Origin: an uncultured Eubacteriales bacterium
GTDB lineage: Bacteria > Bacillota > Clostridia > Christensenellales > Aristaeellaceae
Assembly (NCBI GenBank): GCA_902795275.1
Contig: CADBKQ010000032.1
Coordinates: 1 to 64,000, forward strand
Reading direction: 5' to 3'
Length of the DNA stretch: 64,000 bases
A program made the translations under genes and the position numbers. Positions 14,574-25,097 of the stretch are shown one piece after another; the stretch's first letter is position 1, and the number at the start of each line of letters is the position of its first letter. The notes beneath the pieces were generated by a model that was not told the origin of the DNA, ran no database searches, and saw nothing but the letters and a program-made list of their open reading frames with translations.

Positions 14574-16901
14574 GGTCTTTTCCTCCTTTATTGTTTCTGC
14601 TTGGACGATCTCTTGGAGCGCTCCCGCAGAAATAGTCTTTTCTTTCCGGTCATGCCGGGCGTCGTGCGGGTTGACCAGGTTCAGCCGCAGGGCGTTCATG
14701 CACACGAAAAAGCTGGACAGCGCCATGGCCGCCGCGCCGTACATGGGCTTCATTTCGATGCCGTAGAGGCCCATGGCCAGCGGAATGCAGATGGCGTTGT
14801 AAAAGAACGCCCAGAACAGGTTCTGATGGATGTTCCGGATGGTGGCGCGGCTCAGGCGGATGGCCGCGGTTACGTCGGTCAGGCGGCTTTTCATCACCAC
14901 GATGTCCGCCGCGTCGATGGCTACGTCCGTCCCCGCGCCGATGGCGATGCCGTTGTCCGCCACCGTCAGCGCGGGCGCGTCGTTGATGCCGTCGCCTACC
15001 ATGGCGACCTTGCCCAGGGGCTTGAGCCTGCGAATCACGTCCGCCTTACCTTCCGGCAGGACGCCTGCGATCACCTGATCCACCCCGGCCTGGGCGCTGA
15101 TGGCCCTGGCTGTCCGCTCATTGTCGCCGGTCAGCATCACGGTCTGGATGCCCATGTTCCGCAGCTCGCGGATGGCCTGGGCGGAATCCTGTTTGATGGG
15201 GTCGGCGACGGCAATCAGGCCGCAAAGCTTCCCGTCCAGGGCGAACAGCAGCGGCGTCTTGCCCTGCTCCGCCAGCGCGTTTGCCTGCGCGGAAACGAAA
15301 TCGCTGACCAGCCCCTTGGACGCAAGGTATTTCAGGCTTCCGCCGAGCAGCTCTTTGCCATCCAGAGAAGCGCGGAGCCCGTGGCCGGGCAGGGCTTCAA
15401 AATCGCTGACTTCCGAGAGCGGCAGCCCTTCCGCTTCGGCGGTCACGGCCTTGGCCAGCGGATGCTCGCTGTTTTTTTCCAGGGACGCGGCCAGGGAAAG
15501 CAGCCCGTTTTTGTCCATATCCAGCGGAATCACGTCGGTGACCCGGGGCTGGCCTTCGGTCACGGTGCCCGTCTTATCCAGCGCGATCATCTGCGTCCTG
15601 CCCGCGCCCTCCAGGGCGGCGGCGGTTTTGTACAGCACGCCGGTTTTCGCGCCCACGCCGCTTCCCACCATGATCGCCACGGGCGTGGCAAGCCCCAGGG
15701 CGCAGGGGCAGCTGATCACCAGCACGGAGATGCCCCGGGCGATGGCAAAGGAGAAAGGCTTCCCGGCGATCAGCCAGCCGGCCAGCGTCAGCAGGGCCAG
15801 CCCGATCACGGCAGGTACGAAGACGCCGGACACCTTATCCGCGATGCGGGCCAGCGGGGCCTTGGTCGCCGCTGCGTCGGAAACGGTGCGGATGATCTGC
15901 GCCAGGGTGGTGTCCTCTCCCACGCGGGTAGCGCGGCACTCGATATACCCCTGCTGATTCATGGTCGCGGCGGAAACGGCGTCGCCCTCCGCTTTGTCCA
16001 CCGGGATGCTTTCTCCGGTCAGGGCGGATTCATTGACCGCGGTCATGCCTTTCAGGATGATCCCGTCCACCGGAATCTGCTCGCCGGGACGCACCACAAA
16101 CACGTCGCCGGTATTGACTTCTTCGATGCCGACCTCTGTTTCCATGCCATCTTTCAGCAGGACGGCGGTTTTCGGGGCCAGCTTCATCAGCCCTTTCAGC
16201 GCGTCCGTGGTGCGGCCCTTGGACATGGCTTCCAGCATTTTGCCGATGGTAATCAGCGTGGGGATCATGGCCGCGGACTCAAAGTACAGGTTCATGCCAT
16301 ACTTCATCACCGTGCCGTGGTCGCCCTCTCCCTGGGCAAGAATCATGAGGAACAGCTCCGCCAGGGAATAGGCGAAGGAAGCGCTGGAACCGAGGGCCAC
16401 CAGGGTGTCCATGTTGGGCGCGCCGTGGAGCAGGGAAGAAAAGCCGGAGGTAAAGAACTTGCTGTTGATGATCATCACGATCACCGCCAGCAGCAGTTCA
16501 AACAGGCCCAGGAACACATGATTGTCAAAGGCCGCGGGCGCGGGCCAGCCCCACATGCCGTGCCCCATGGAGAAATACATAAGAATCAAAAGAATCGGCA
16601 CCGAAAACAGCAGCCGCTTTTTCAGCTTCGGCGTTTCGTGATCCTTGAGCGCTTCCGCGTCCGCCCAGGAGGGAGCATCTCCGGCGGCGGCTTTCTTTGC
16701 CGCGCCCTTCAGGGAAGCGCCGTATCCGGCGGCCTCCACGGCGCGGATGATGTCGGCGGAAGAGGCCGTTCCTTCCACGCCCATGGAGTTCGTCAGCAAA
16801 CTCACGGAGCAGGAGGTCACACCCGGCACGCCGGACACCGCTTTTTCCACTCGGCTGGAGCACGCGGCGCAGCTCATGCCGGTTACCTGATATTGTTCCA
16901 T
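14364..16901 (-). CDS. copA: Copper-exporting P-type ATPase fused in frame to CopZ
   Basis: The 845-residue protein starts with a metal-binding domain (GMSCAAC), then eight membrane helices, the TGES actuator loop, the SCPCALGL metal channel, the phosphorylation site [16 protein letters not shown] and GDGINDAP. After the last helices a linker (about 745-776) leads without a stop into a second HMA domain ([15 protein letters not shown]), which is a complete CopZ chaperone. A strong ribosome binding site inside the linker suggests CopZ is also made alone. Copper efflux is the role; expression is under CsoR. AAAGGG precedes the start. Confidence 0.93.
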   Translation of the reverse strand: MEQYQVTGMSCAACSSRVEKAVSGVPGVTSCSVSLLTNSMGVEGTASSADIIRAVEAAGYGASLKGAAKKAAAGDAPSWADAEALKDHETPKLKKRLLFSVPILLILMYFSMGHGMWGWPAPAAFDNHVFLGLFELLLAVIVMIINSKFFTSGFSSLLHGAPNMDTLVALGSSASFAYSLAELFLMILAQGEGDHGTVMKYGMNLYFESAAMIPTLITIGKMLEAMSKGRTTDALKGLMKLAPKTAVLLKDGMETEVGIEEVNTGDVFVVRPGEQIPVDGIILKGMTAVNESALTGESIPVDKAEGDAVSAATMNQQGYIECRATRVGEDTTLAQIIRTVSDAAATKAPLARIADKVSGVFVPAVIGLALLTLAGWLIAGKPFSFAIARGISVLVISCPCALGLATPVAIMVGSGVGAKTGVLYKTAAALEGAGRTQMIALDKTGTVTEGQPRVTDVIPLDMDKNGLLSLAASLEKNSEHPLAKAVTAEAEGLPLSEVSDFEALPGHGLRASLDGKELLGGSLKYLASKGLVSDFVSAQANALAEQGKTPLLFALDGKLCGLIAVADPIKQDSAQAIRELRNMGIQTVMLTGDNERTARAISAQAGVDQVIAGVLPEGKADVIRRLKPLGKVAMVGDGINDAPALTVADNGIAIGAGTDVAIDAADIVVMKSRLTDVTAAIRLSRATIRNIHQNLFWAFFYNAICIPLAMGLYGIEMKPMYGAAAMALSSFFVCMNALRLNLVNPHDARHDRKEKTISAGALQEIVQAETIKEEKTMKKTLKVEGMMCMHCEARVKKALEAVPGVESAVADHTAGTAVVTLSAPVADEALRAAVEAQDYKVLGVE

Positions 16902-16953
16902 TGTGATACCCTTTCATGTTATTTCGCATCTGTTCAGCCGCGGTTCCTTCACG

Positions 16954-17066
16954 AGTTCTAAGTTCCAAGTTCTAAGCTGAATCTGCCTATATGCAATGCA
17001 TTTTGTGCCAAATGTGACAAAAGGCTTAGAACTAAGAACTAAGAACTAAGAACTAAGAACTTAGAA
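16954..17066. repeat. Heptamer repeats (GAACTAA / TTAGTTC) in inverted arrangement
   Basis: On the right (17024-17066) GAACTAA is repeated about five times in tandem. On the left (16955-16977) the inverse GTTCTAAGTTCCAAG occurs. The two arms can pair into a hairpin with a loop of about 45 bases. The array lies between csoR and copA, in the operon leader. Function unknown. Confidence 0.75.
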
Positions 17067-17092
17067 CGATTAAAGTCAACTGAATCGTTACG

Positions 17093-17404
17093 TTATTTCA
17101 TCAGCTTTTGCAGCGTGTCCATCAATTCATCCACCGTTTCCTCCCGGCCCGCGCGAATATCCTCCGATACGCAGGTGCGGATATGATTGGCCAGCAGCAC
17201 CCGGCAAAAGCTGTTCAGCGCGGAATGGACCGCCGATGCCTGCGTCAGGATGTCCGGGCAATAGGCGTCCTCGTCCAGCATCCGCTGCAAACCGCGAACC
17301 TGGCCCTCGATCCGTTTCAGGCGGTTCATCAGATCGTGGCGCTCGTTTTCATTCCGCACCTTTTTCCGTTCCGAATGGTGGTGCGGTTCCATGAAGTCCT
17401 CCAT
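17093..17404 (-). CDS. csoR: Copper-sensing repressor CsoR
   Basis: The 103-residue helical protein (LMNRLKRIEGQVRGLQRML) has the Cys-His-Cys copper site: C in AYCPDIL, then H and C in LANHIRTCV. Copper(I) binding releases it from DNA. The N-terminus has an extra histidine-rich stretch (EPHHHSERKK). GGAGGCAACGCA precedes the ATG. Two matching operators lie just upstream. It is the first gene of the copper operon. Confidence 0.95.
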   Translation of the reverse strand: MEDFMEPHHHSERKKVRNENERHDLMNRLKRIEGQVRGLQRMLDEDAYCPDILTQASAVHSALNSFCRVLLANHIRTCVSEDIRAGREETVDELMDTLQKLMK

Positions 17405-17421
17405 TGCGTTGCCTCCGTAAA

Positions 17422-17483
17422 TACCCCATAGGGGTATGCTTGATACAAGATGGATTATATACCCCTATGGGGTAATTGTCAAG
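17422..17483 (-). promoter_or_regulatory. CsoR-controlled copper promoter with two operators
   Basis: On the minus strand TTGACA (17478-17483) and TATAAT (17454-17459) are 18 bases apart. The palindrome TACCCCTATGGGGTA (17460-17474) fills the spacer, and a second, TACCCCATAGGGGTA (17422-17436), lies just after the start point. Both fit the known CsoR operator pattern. Confidence 0.9.
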
Positions 17484-17559
17484 CGCTTTTTACACGAATG
17501 ATTAGCCCATGATGCCGCCGCCATGCGTTTTTGCCCGGCGCAAGGAAAGGATGCCCAAT

Positions 17560-17598
17560 AAAAAGCAGATGAATCCGTCACGATCCATCTGCTTTTTT
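17560..17598 (-). terminator. Terminator of the giant surface protein gene
   Basis: AAAAAGCAGATG and CATCTGCTTTTTT pair across a 13-nt loop with A/T runs on both sides, so it can end transcription from either strand. The LPxTG gene ends about 80 bases upstream. Confidence 0.75.
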
Positions 17599-17674
17599 GT
17601 TACTCCCTTCGCCGCGCTCACCTTCCAACGATGATTCCGGTGCACGGCTGGCGGCAGACAGCGGGTTCGTGCGG

Positions 17675-20600
17675 TCAGTCCGCGCGCCTGCGCCGCATGA
17701 TCAGCCACAGGGCGGCCGCCATGACGCTCAAGCCGGAGACGGTGTAAACCGCGGTACCCGGGCCGCCGGTGGCGGGCAGCTCGACGCCGGGAGTGTTGGG
17801 AATCACGTTGATTTCCGTGGCGCCATCAGCAGCATACAGCTTGGAAGCGCCCGCGCCATAGCGAATCTCGATGCGATACCTGGTTTGATTCAGCATGTAT
17901 CCCGCCGGCGCTTTTGTTTCCAGGAGCCAGTAGGTGCCGATGGGCAGGGCGGGAATGGTCACTGTGCCGTTGCTGCCGGAAGTGAGCACGCCGTTCGTAC
18001 CAATACCGGTGATGAAATTACCCTCTCCCGCGCCATCGGGAATGATCTTGAATTCCGCGCCTTGCAGGGGATGGCCTTCTGTGTCCTGCTTTGTGAAGCT
18101 CAGTTGTCCCTTCATGCCGTTGGTCACGGTGAGCGTGTCAGGGGCGCTGGCTTTGGCTTTGATGAGGTTGCGGCTTGTTCCCGAAACTGTTTCGGTTTTG
18201 CCGGTTCCATTGGACGCGCCATTCATATAGCCATAGGCAACCGTCCAATGATCCAGGCTTTGCGAATAGTTGAGCAAAGTGCCTGCGCTGTCGTAAACGC
18301 CGATTTCTTCCACATAGTACCAGATGTCCGCCATCTGCTCTCTTGTTTTCGATACGCCGTTCTCTGTGATCTGAACAGACACTTGCTTTTTCAGCGGCAG
18401 ATTGTTAATGGTCAGGACGGGCCAGGTGCCGTCGTTCTGCTTGCTCAATTTGATGTATTGGTTATTATCGCGCGTAACAATTGAACCGGCGGACAGGGAA
18501 TGGGCTGTCGGATTCTCGTATACATCACTGAGCACGCTGTTATCCACCGCGCCGTTGACCACGGCGGTTAAGGACAGCAGCACCGCAGTGGAACCATTAT
18601 CAGAGGTGGAATAGGTAAAGGTTTTGTTGTTTCCTGCATGTGCACGGGTCAGGGTCTGGGTAGTATCCTGGGATTCCCAGATTTTTTGAAGCTGAATGCT
18701 GCCGTTGCCCAGCGTGTTGTCGATATACAGGTTATAGATGCCGTCAGAATCCGGGTTTTTGTGCTTCAGGTTATTTCCGCCCTGCATATCGCAGGAAAGA
18801 CCGGTTTCAGAAACGACGATTTTAATGGGATTCGTCAGCTTCTGATACCCGTCCGGCGCGTTTTCTTCCACGATGTAATAGGTGCCCATCGGCAGGAAGC
18901 CGGTGTAGAAGCGGCCCAGACTGTCGGCTGTCAGCTTGGTTCCGGAGGGCGTGCCCATCTCACCGGAAGAAATCAGAGCGGGTTCAGGCGTGATCGCCGT
19001 TGCCGTTTGGTTGCCTATCAAATTCTGGTACTCCGCTTCCGTATAGATATAGAATTCACCGCCCTCCAGCGGAACTGTATATCCGTCGCGCTTTACGGCG
19101 TCCTTTTTGCGCAGCTTCACCTTGATGGCTTTCAGGGTGTTATGCACCGTGATCACACCGGCGGAAAGGCCGTCGCTGCTGGCGGTCTGAATAAACGCTG
19201 CGCCCACAATCGTGCTGCTTTGCGGCGTGGAAGAGCCGGTTTCAATTACATAGTAGTAATAATTGCGTCCATTTCCGTCGGAGGAGTCAAGATTATCCCA
19301 GGTATGCTTCCAGTCGTTGTTGCTGTCCAGCCTGAAGGAGGACTGTATATTATTAAACGCTGTATCCTGTGTAATCCTGCGCGGGCTGCCGTTACTGGTG
19401 GTGCTCACATTTGTTATGCTGACTTTCCCATCCAGATCCGCTCCGCTGCTTGCCTCGCCAATGATCGTGATATAAATCACCGTATCCGTTCGGATATTGC
19501 TGACCGAAATATCGGCTGACATGGGCATATTTGCCGGGCTGCCGTTCACATAGAAAGGATTGTCGGTCGAGTAATTGCCATACGTGCGGGATATGCTCCC
19601 GTTCGACGCAACCACGGAATAAATAGCCGCTCCCGTACCTGTACTAATCTGGAAAGAAATCGCGCCGTTATCCTCGACCGATCTTTTTTCGCTCTTATAC
19701 ACAACGATGGTTTTATCATCCCGCGCGGAGGGCTTGTCGCCGTTGGCGAAATACTGGGACACCAGATAAACGGAATGATTCGCTACCGCCATACCGTTTG
19801 TATCCTCATAATACCGTTGCAGCTTGACCGCGGACCAGGCGCTTGTATCCTGAACGATGCTGTTTCCGTCAAAGGTTATATAATCTTTGCCATCCAGCAG
19901 CGACCAGGTCTTTCGTGCAGTCACGGAGGTGACCTTCTTGTTCTTTACAATCAGGTAGAACATGAATATACCGTTATTATTGGGATCGTCATCCTTTTCA
20001 GAAGAAGTCACCGACGCCATCTTCCATCCGTTTTCGCCCGATTCATCCGCGGTGGATTCCACATGGGGCGTACCGTCCGTATCAATGGTCAGCTTGATAA
20101 CCTCCGAGGACACGTCGGGATAGCCCGCGGGAGCTTCCAGTTCCTTGATGTAATAGGTATGACCCGCGGCCAGGCCGGTGCAGTGTACAATACCGTCGCT
20201 CCCGGTCGCAAATTCATTGCCGACGGTGCTGCCATACAAGGATTTCAGGCTGGCCGCCCGGGTGCACGCGGCGTCGGTATAAATGCCGAACTTCACGTTC
20301 GCCATGCTGTCGCTGTTTTCACCCTGCTTTCTGAACTGCAGGGAATACCGGGGCGCCAGGTTGAAGTAAATGGCGCAGTTGGACTGGGAAGAACCGCGCT
20401 CCAGGTAATAGAGGGTCAGGGTATGGTCGCCCTCAGACAGGTTGATCGTCCCGTTTGTGACAGTTCCGCCGCTGCCATACGACATGATGCCACGGGAATC
20501 TGTCGTCTTTGACGCGCCGCTCTGGGCAATCGTCCATGTGCCCTGGGAGAAGTTGATTTCCCCGTACACCTTACCGTGGATGCCGCCCATATCCAGCACA

Positions 20601-23600
20601 GGCTTTCCGTCCACGAACACCCACACGTCGTCGTCGCCGGAGAATTTATAGACCATTTCGTCCCGGACGGTGGATCGGTTGCCATAATTGCCTTGATTGT
20701 CAGTGGTTCCTGTTGCGTTGGGCAGGAAGAAATTGATGCTGGAGGTCATGCCGAACCAATAGTTCGGCGCGCCGTAGGCTTCGTTGAAGATGGTATTGCC
20801 ATAGTTCAGTGGCAGGAAGTCATATCCGCCATTGGACTTATTCGTTCCGTTCCGATAACTGTACACATAGAAACGTCCTGCGGACTGATTAAAGGAAGCG
20901 GCGTTCTTGTCGCTGTCGTAGTAGTAATAGCCGGTATCTGAATCGTATTGATACAGATAATTGGCCGAACCCAAAGAACGCATACCCAGCGTGCTGCTTT
21001 GAGCAAACGGGCTGCTGCCAAAAAGCCCGGCTGTCACGGTGCCGGCAAATTCAGCATCCGAAGTGCTCACTTCATGGTTCTGGTTAGCCCAGGTACGCCC
21101 GGCGGGATTCAAAGACCTACCGAAGCCGGAAACCGTGGAAATGAACAGGAAATCACGGGATCCATCCTTCATTTTCCAGTAATCAAAGTTTTTATGTTTT
21201 TTTGATACGTCAGTTTCGTTTTCATCTGTCTGAATGTACGAGCGATCCGGGTCCGGTTCAATACTTTCCATATTGAACAGATTGTTAAAATCATAAAGAT
21301 AGGTCGAGATAAAACTATTCGTGTTTACCGAGGAAACAGAATCAGCGCTGTTGGCGAAGCTGTAATTGTCCGGGAACCAGTCCGCATAGAACACGGAGTC
21401 ATCGGTTATACGCACGGAAGCTCCAGGCTGATAGTATTGTTTTGTATTGATATCATACCAGCCTTGCAGGGCAAAATGGTTCGCGCCGACGCTTTGCGGC
21501 GCGGCGACCTCAGCCGCGGTCGGCAGCGTAATATCCGCATAAGCGTTCTCGCCTTGCCCGATCTTCGCAACTTCCGCGGAAACCGTGGTGCTTCCTTGAA
21601 TTCGGCCGGAGCTTTCCAGGCGGGAATATAAGGTGTTATTCGCCGGATCGCCGCCGTTCAGGCCGTTGCTGCCGTCATAACAAACGATGAAATAATCCCT
21701 TTCTTTCGGTTTTTCCTCAAACACGGGAGTCAAAACAAAATCGTTTTTGTCTGATGGTAGAGTATCTTTGTTGATTTGCAAAGAATACTCCGACGAAATC
21801 AATCTTCCGTCTTCATTATACCAGCCTTTAAATGTGTATTTTTCGGCTTGCTCCGTGGTCTGTGATACTTGGATTCCGGATTGATCATTTGTGTACAAGT
21901 AATAGAATTCAGCCCTTCCATCATTATCCACATCAAGCGTTCTCAGCGCGCTCCCTGACATCATAGAGGTTTCTCCGCTGCCTGCCGGCTGGGCAAAATT
22001 CAAGCGAACAATTTTTTCGCCCGCCGGAGCAAAGAAGGCAACAAAGGTCGTCCCGTCTCGGTCAAGCAGATTTTTATCATCGTGTCCGCCGCTTCCGCGC
22101 AGACAATTGTTGTCGCTGTGCAGCACGTTGGGGTAGGTTCCGTCATCCTTGACCCAATACCTGAATTCATTACTTCCGCTTACGTTAGGATATGTATTAT
22201 TGTAAATCGAGCAGTATCCGCCAGCTTTGGCAACGATGGCAATGTGAGAGAAATTTGTATTGCTGCCTGTATAAACACTCGGATTTTGCGGCGTACTGTT
22301 AAACGCACCATTGCCTGTTTGGGTCAGGTATCCCATCGACCCGTCGTTTACCATGGCGCGATACCAATAAATATGCTCAAACCATGGGAAAACGGTCATA
22401 TCGGAAGTCACCTGGCTGCCATTGAAAGCAAAGTCGGTGCAGACCAATTCACCGTTGGCAAGGTTATACCAGCCCTTGAAGAAATAACCGGCATGGGGAG
22501 AGGCGACCATTCCGCTTTCATCACCGGAATAGCTGAAATACTGCCAAGCAGTTTGAGTGTATGGGTCTTGAGGATAGATGTATTCAAAGTGCCGGGCATC
22601 GCCCCCAGAAACATCCCCATTCTCCGGATTCCAGGTATAGAGAATCAGGTACTGATTGTCCGGGGCAAAGCACGCGGTGTAAGTCTGGGCATGTCCTGGA
22701 TCAACTGGCTTGATATAATCTGTCGATGTTGAATAATCATTGATTCCGGATTCCACCCACTTTACAAAATGCCATCCATTGTTCGCAGAACGGCTATAGT
22801 CTTGATCTCTGACAGGCTTAACCTGAGATTCCACCAAATGATCTGAAGCTTCTGAAAAGGAAAAGCTAATAGATATACTATACCGATGTTCTTTCTGATC
22901 AAATATACGTCCACCGTTTGTATCGTTGACATTAAAAGTAGCCTGGTATTGTGTCGCATCCTCCACACGCACCACGATCTGGTCGCCGTCGGCAAAGTCG
23001 ATGGTCAGAGATTCGGTGGTATCGAAGGGCTGGAGGCTGATCAGCGCCCAATCGCCCGCGCTGAGCGCCGCCGCCGCTTCTTCCTCGGTCAGTTCCATTT
23101 CCAGGCCCAAAGCGGTGATGAAAGCGCCAAGGGTGGTATCGCTTTCGACCTTTTCCACTTGAAGCAGCTCGGGATTGGAGAAGGTGACGGCTGTCACGTC
23201 CGCCGCATCCCGGTCGATTTCGAGCGCGGCGAACAGGGCGGACAGGGTCATCACGTTTCCACCGGGCAGATGGTATTCATAATCTTCATAGTAGAAATCC
23301 ACGGTATAGCTTGCCACGATGTCTGAGAAGCTGGCGACCTCGAAGGCCAGCAAGCCGTCCTCCGTTTCGGTCACGGCCAGCTCTTCCACGTTTTCGCCAT
23401 GGATATGGTACAGCTTATCCAGCTTCATGTGTTCGGGAATCAGGCTGGCTTTGTCCAGAGTGACCTGAAAACGGCCCTCGGCGCTGATCTCTTGTTGATC
23501 AAGCACGATCCGCAGGTCGGCGGAGCTGTAGCCCTCGATGCCTTCGCTTCCCTCGCCCAGCTTGAATTGCTCGACGAGCGCGGCGGTTTCCTCGTCGGAA

Positions 23601-24604
23601 TGGGCTGTGTACAGCGCCTGGGAACCCAGCGGCACGTTCCCTTCCGCCACCTTGATCTGCACGCCCTCCGCCGTGAGGATTTCTTCGCTCAGCCGGGTGA
23701 TGCCGGTGACGTTCACGGTGAGGGTCTTTGTGCCGTCGGAAAGCGTGATGGAACCGTCGGCGGCAATGATCAGGCCGCCGCTGGCTTCGTCGTAGGACAC
23801 GCCGCTCTCGGCGGAGGCGACGGTCAGATTCGTCAGGTCGATTTCAAAATTCTCCGTGACGCCTTCGGCGGCAACGCCGTCGGCAGCGGAAGCCTGACCC
23901 GCCGCCAGCACGGCTTCCAGGGTCACGCGCACGTCGCAGCGGGCGGTGTCGTAAACAAAGACGCTCTCCGCGCCTTCGGCCGGGTAAGGCGCATAGTCGG
24001 TGAAATCCAGGCTGACGACGCCGCTGTTGTTGATGACGATGTATTCCACCGTATACTTGAGCAGGAAAGCGCTGAATCCTTCGGTGGTGAAGGTGAAGCC
24101 GGTGAGCAGGTTATCCGCCCAGTTGACCTGTGCGTCCTTTACCACGGTATAGCTGCCGTCTTCCTGGAAATGGTACAGCGTGCAGGAAACGCCGACAATC
24201 GAGGCGTTCTCCTCCGGATTGTCCGCAAACACGTCGATCGGCGCGTCAAAAGAAACCGGCACAGAATAGGACTCGGCTTTATGCGCTCCCTCCGCCAGCT
24301 TGATTTCAAAGGCTGCGTAGCCGGTGATGGACGCGGGCGCGGCGTCGGCCTGCTGATTCTGTTCGGCTGTATTCCTGTCCGCTGCTTTCAGCAGGCCCCG
24401 TTTCTTCAGGAGCGGCTTGTTGACCGCGGAAATCAGGCTCTGCATATCCTCCACGGGAGACACGGTGAACTCATCTTCCGCCAGCGTATATTCCGGCAGG
24501 GTGATGTCCAGCTGCTTTGGCTCGGAATAATAGGCCGTGAGCAGATCGCTGTCCTGCTGCTGTTCTTCCGCTATCACCGGCAGAGGCGCCGCGTCAAACA
24601 GCAT
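17675..24604 (-). CDS. Giant LPxTG-anchored adhesin with SpaA and fibro-slime domains
   Basis: About 2309 residues. The first 570 contain beta-rich acidic repeats; two InlB-type repeats (FFKGWYNL near 705, YTFKGWYNEDG near 921) follow. A fibro-slime/PA14-like domain (KFSGDDDVWVFVDGK, LDMGGIHG) is near 1320-1400, then three SpaA/Cna-B domains begin near 1435, 1841 and 2178 (ending YYIKELEAPAGY, YYIVEENAPDGY, YWLLETKAPAGY). The LPATG sorting motif is at 2276, then a membrane helix and RRRR. The frame lacks a signal peptide: the start MKKATTKLMAC lies at 24638, with AAGGGA before it, but is one base out of frame. This is a sequencing error, a frameshift mutation or phase switching. No sortase gene is in the window. 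Confidence 0.88.
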   Translation of the reverse strand: MLFDAAPLPVIAEEQQQDSDLLTAYYSEPKQLDITLPEYTLAEDEFTVSPVEDMQSLISAVNKPLLKKRGLLKAADRNTAEQNQQADAAPASITGYAAFEIKLAEGAHKAESYSVPVSFDAPIDVFADNPEENASIVGVSCTLYHFQEDGSYTVVKDAQVNWADNLLTGFTFTTEGFSAFLLKYTVEYIVINNSGVVSLDFTDYAPYPAEGAESVFVYDTARCDVRVTLEAVLAAGQASAADGVAAEGVTENFEIDLTNLTVASAESGVSYDEASGGLIIAADGSITLSDGTKTLTVNVTGITRLSEEILTAEGVQIKVAEGNVPLGSQALYTAHSDEETAALVEQFKLGEGSEGIEGYSSADLRIVLDQQEISAEGRFQVTLDKASLIPEHMKLDKLYHIHGENVEELAVTETEDGLLAFEVASFSDIVASYTVDFYYEDYEYHLPGGNVMTLSALFAALEIDRDAADVTAVTFSNPELLQVEKVESDTTLGAFITALGLEMELTEEEAAAALSAGDWALISLQPFDTTESLTIDFADGDQIVVRVEDATQYQATFNVNDTNGGRIFDQKEHRYSISISFSFSEASDHLVESQVKPVRDQDYSRSANNGWHFVKWVESGINDYSTSTDYIKPVDPGHAQTYTACFAPDNQYLILYTWNPENGDVSGGDARHFEYIYPQDPYTQTAWQYFSYSGDESGMVASPHAGYFFKGWYNLANGELVCTDFAFNGSQVTSDMTVFPWFEHIYWYRAMVNDGSMGYLTQTGNGAFNSTPQNPSVYTGSNTNFSHIAIVAKAGGYCSIYNNTYPNVSGSNEFRYWVKDDGTYPNVLHSDNNCLRGSGGHDDKNLLDRDGTTFVAFFAPAGEKIVRLNFAQPAGSGETSMMSGSALRTLDVDNDGRAEFYYLYTNDQSGIQVSQTTEQAEKYTFKGWYNEDGRLISSEYSLQINKDTLPSDKNDFVLTPVFEEKPKERDYFIVCYDGSNGLNGGDPANNTLYSRLESSGRIQGSTTVSAEVAKIGQGENAYADITLPTAAEVAAPQSVGANHFALQGWYDINTKQYYQPGASVRITDDSVFYADWFPDNYSFANSADSVSSVNTNSFISTYLYDFNNLFNMESIEPDPDRSYIQTDENETDVSKKHKNFDYWKMKDGSRDFLFISTVSGFGRSLNPAGRTWANQNHEVSTSDAEFAGTVTAGLFGSSPFAQSSTLGMRSLGSANYLYQYDSDTGYYYYDSDKNAASFNQSAGRFYVYSYRNGTNKSNGGYDFLPLNYGNTIFNEAYGAPNYWFGMTSSINFFLPNATGTTDNQGNYGNRSTVRDEMVYKFSGDDDVWVFVDGKPVLDMGGIHGKVYGEINFSQGTWTIAQSGASKTTDSRGIMSYGSGGTVTNGTINLSEGDHTLTLYYLERGSSQSNCAIYFNLAPRYSLQFRKQGENSDSMANVKFGIYTDAACTRAASLKSLYGSTVGNEFATGSDGIVHCTGLAAGHTYYIKELEAPAGYPDVSSEVIKLTIDTDGTPHVESTADESGENGWKMASVTSSEKDDDPNNNGIFMFYLIVKNKKVTSVTARKTWSLLDGKDYITFDGNSIVQDTSAWSAVKLQRYYEDTNGMAVANHSVYLVSQYFANGDKPSARDDKTIVVYKSEKRSVEDNGAISFQISTGTGAAIYSVVASNGSISRTYGNYSTDNPFYVNGSPANMPMSADISVSNIRTDTVIYITIIGEASSGADLDGKVSITNVSTTSNGSPRRITQDTAFNNIQSSFRLDSNNDWKHTWDNLDSSDGNGRNYYYYVIETGSSTPQSSTIVGAAFIQTASSDGLSAGVITVHNTLKAIKVKLRKKDAVKRDGYTVPLEGGEFYIYTEAEYQNLIGNQTATAITPEPALISSGEMGTPSGTKLTADSLGRFYTGFLPMGTYYIVEENAPDGYQKLTNPIKIVVSETGLSCDMQGGNNLKHKNPDSDGIYNLYIDNTLGNGSIQLQKIWESQDTTQTLTRAHAGNNKTFTYSTSDNGSTAVLLSLTAVVNGAVDNSVLSDVYENPTAHSLSAGSIVTRDNNQYIKLSKQNDGTWPVLTINNLPLKKQVSVQITENGVSKTREQMADIWYYVEEIGVYDSAGTLLNYSQSLDHWTVAYGYMNGASNGTGKTETVSGTSRNLIKAKASAPDTLTVTNGMKGQLSFTKQDTEGHPLQGAEFKIIPDGAGEGNFITGIGTNGVLTSGSNGTVTIPALPIGTYWLLETKAPAGYMLNQTRYRIEIRYGAGASKLYAADGATEINVIPNTPGVELPATGGPGTAVYTVSGLSVMAAALWLIMRRRRAD

Positions 24605-24638
24605 GGCAGGCCATCAACTTTGTCGTGGCTTTCTTCAT

Positions 24639-25097
24639 TATTACTCTGTCCCTTCTTACAAGTCCATATTCTGGTATGTCAATTGTGTCTGTTCATGGCG
24701 AAAAACGAATGACCCGTTTCAGATGGGCTGACACATGAACAAAATGAGATAATCTACCTTTTTTATCATATCATAGAAAAGCATTGTCTGTCCACTGTTT
24801 TTTGGGCTTTTTTCTCATGGCTCCCGGACATTCAGGCATCACGGAAAACAGGGGACATCGCTGATCCCGGTTGTTCCAGAAGGACACTCTGCACATTGCC
24901 GGAGAACGGGGAAGGACAGGGATCCGCAGTCACAGCCGCTGCCGTCCATGCACACGCCTTCGGACAGGCTGCCGGTCTTTGGGGTGGAATGCGGGTTTTT
25001 TCAATTTACCTCAACGCCTGTCTTTTCCGGCGGGACAGGTTTTTATGGGCGTGAAGGAACGCTGCTGCGGCGGGTTGAGATATGAAGGAGGATTCCC
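24639..25097. other. Long intergenic region upstream of the adhesin
   Basis: No gene is recognisable. A TTGACA on the minus strand (24677-24682) is the best candidate for a -35 box of the adhesin, but a good -10 box is not evident. The stretch 24830-25080 is GC-rich without a convincing frame. Confidence 0.35.

Noticed and set aside
14265..16961. Open frame of 898 codons opposite copA
   Set aside because: It is the antisense of a clear copper ATPase, rich in His/Arg/Gly, with no ribosome binding site or family match. High GC at third positions keeps the frame open.
16954..17066. Short repeats as a CRISPR array
   Set aside because: Units are 7 bases without spacers of constant length, and no cas genes are present.
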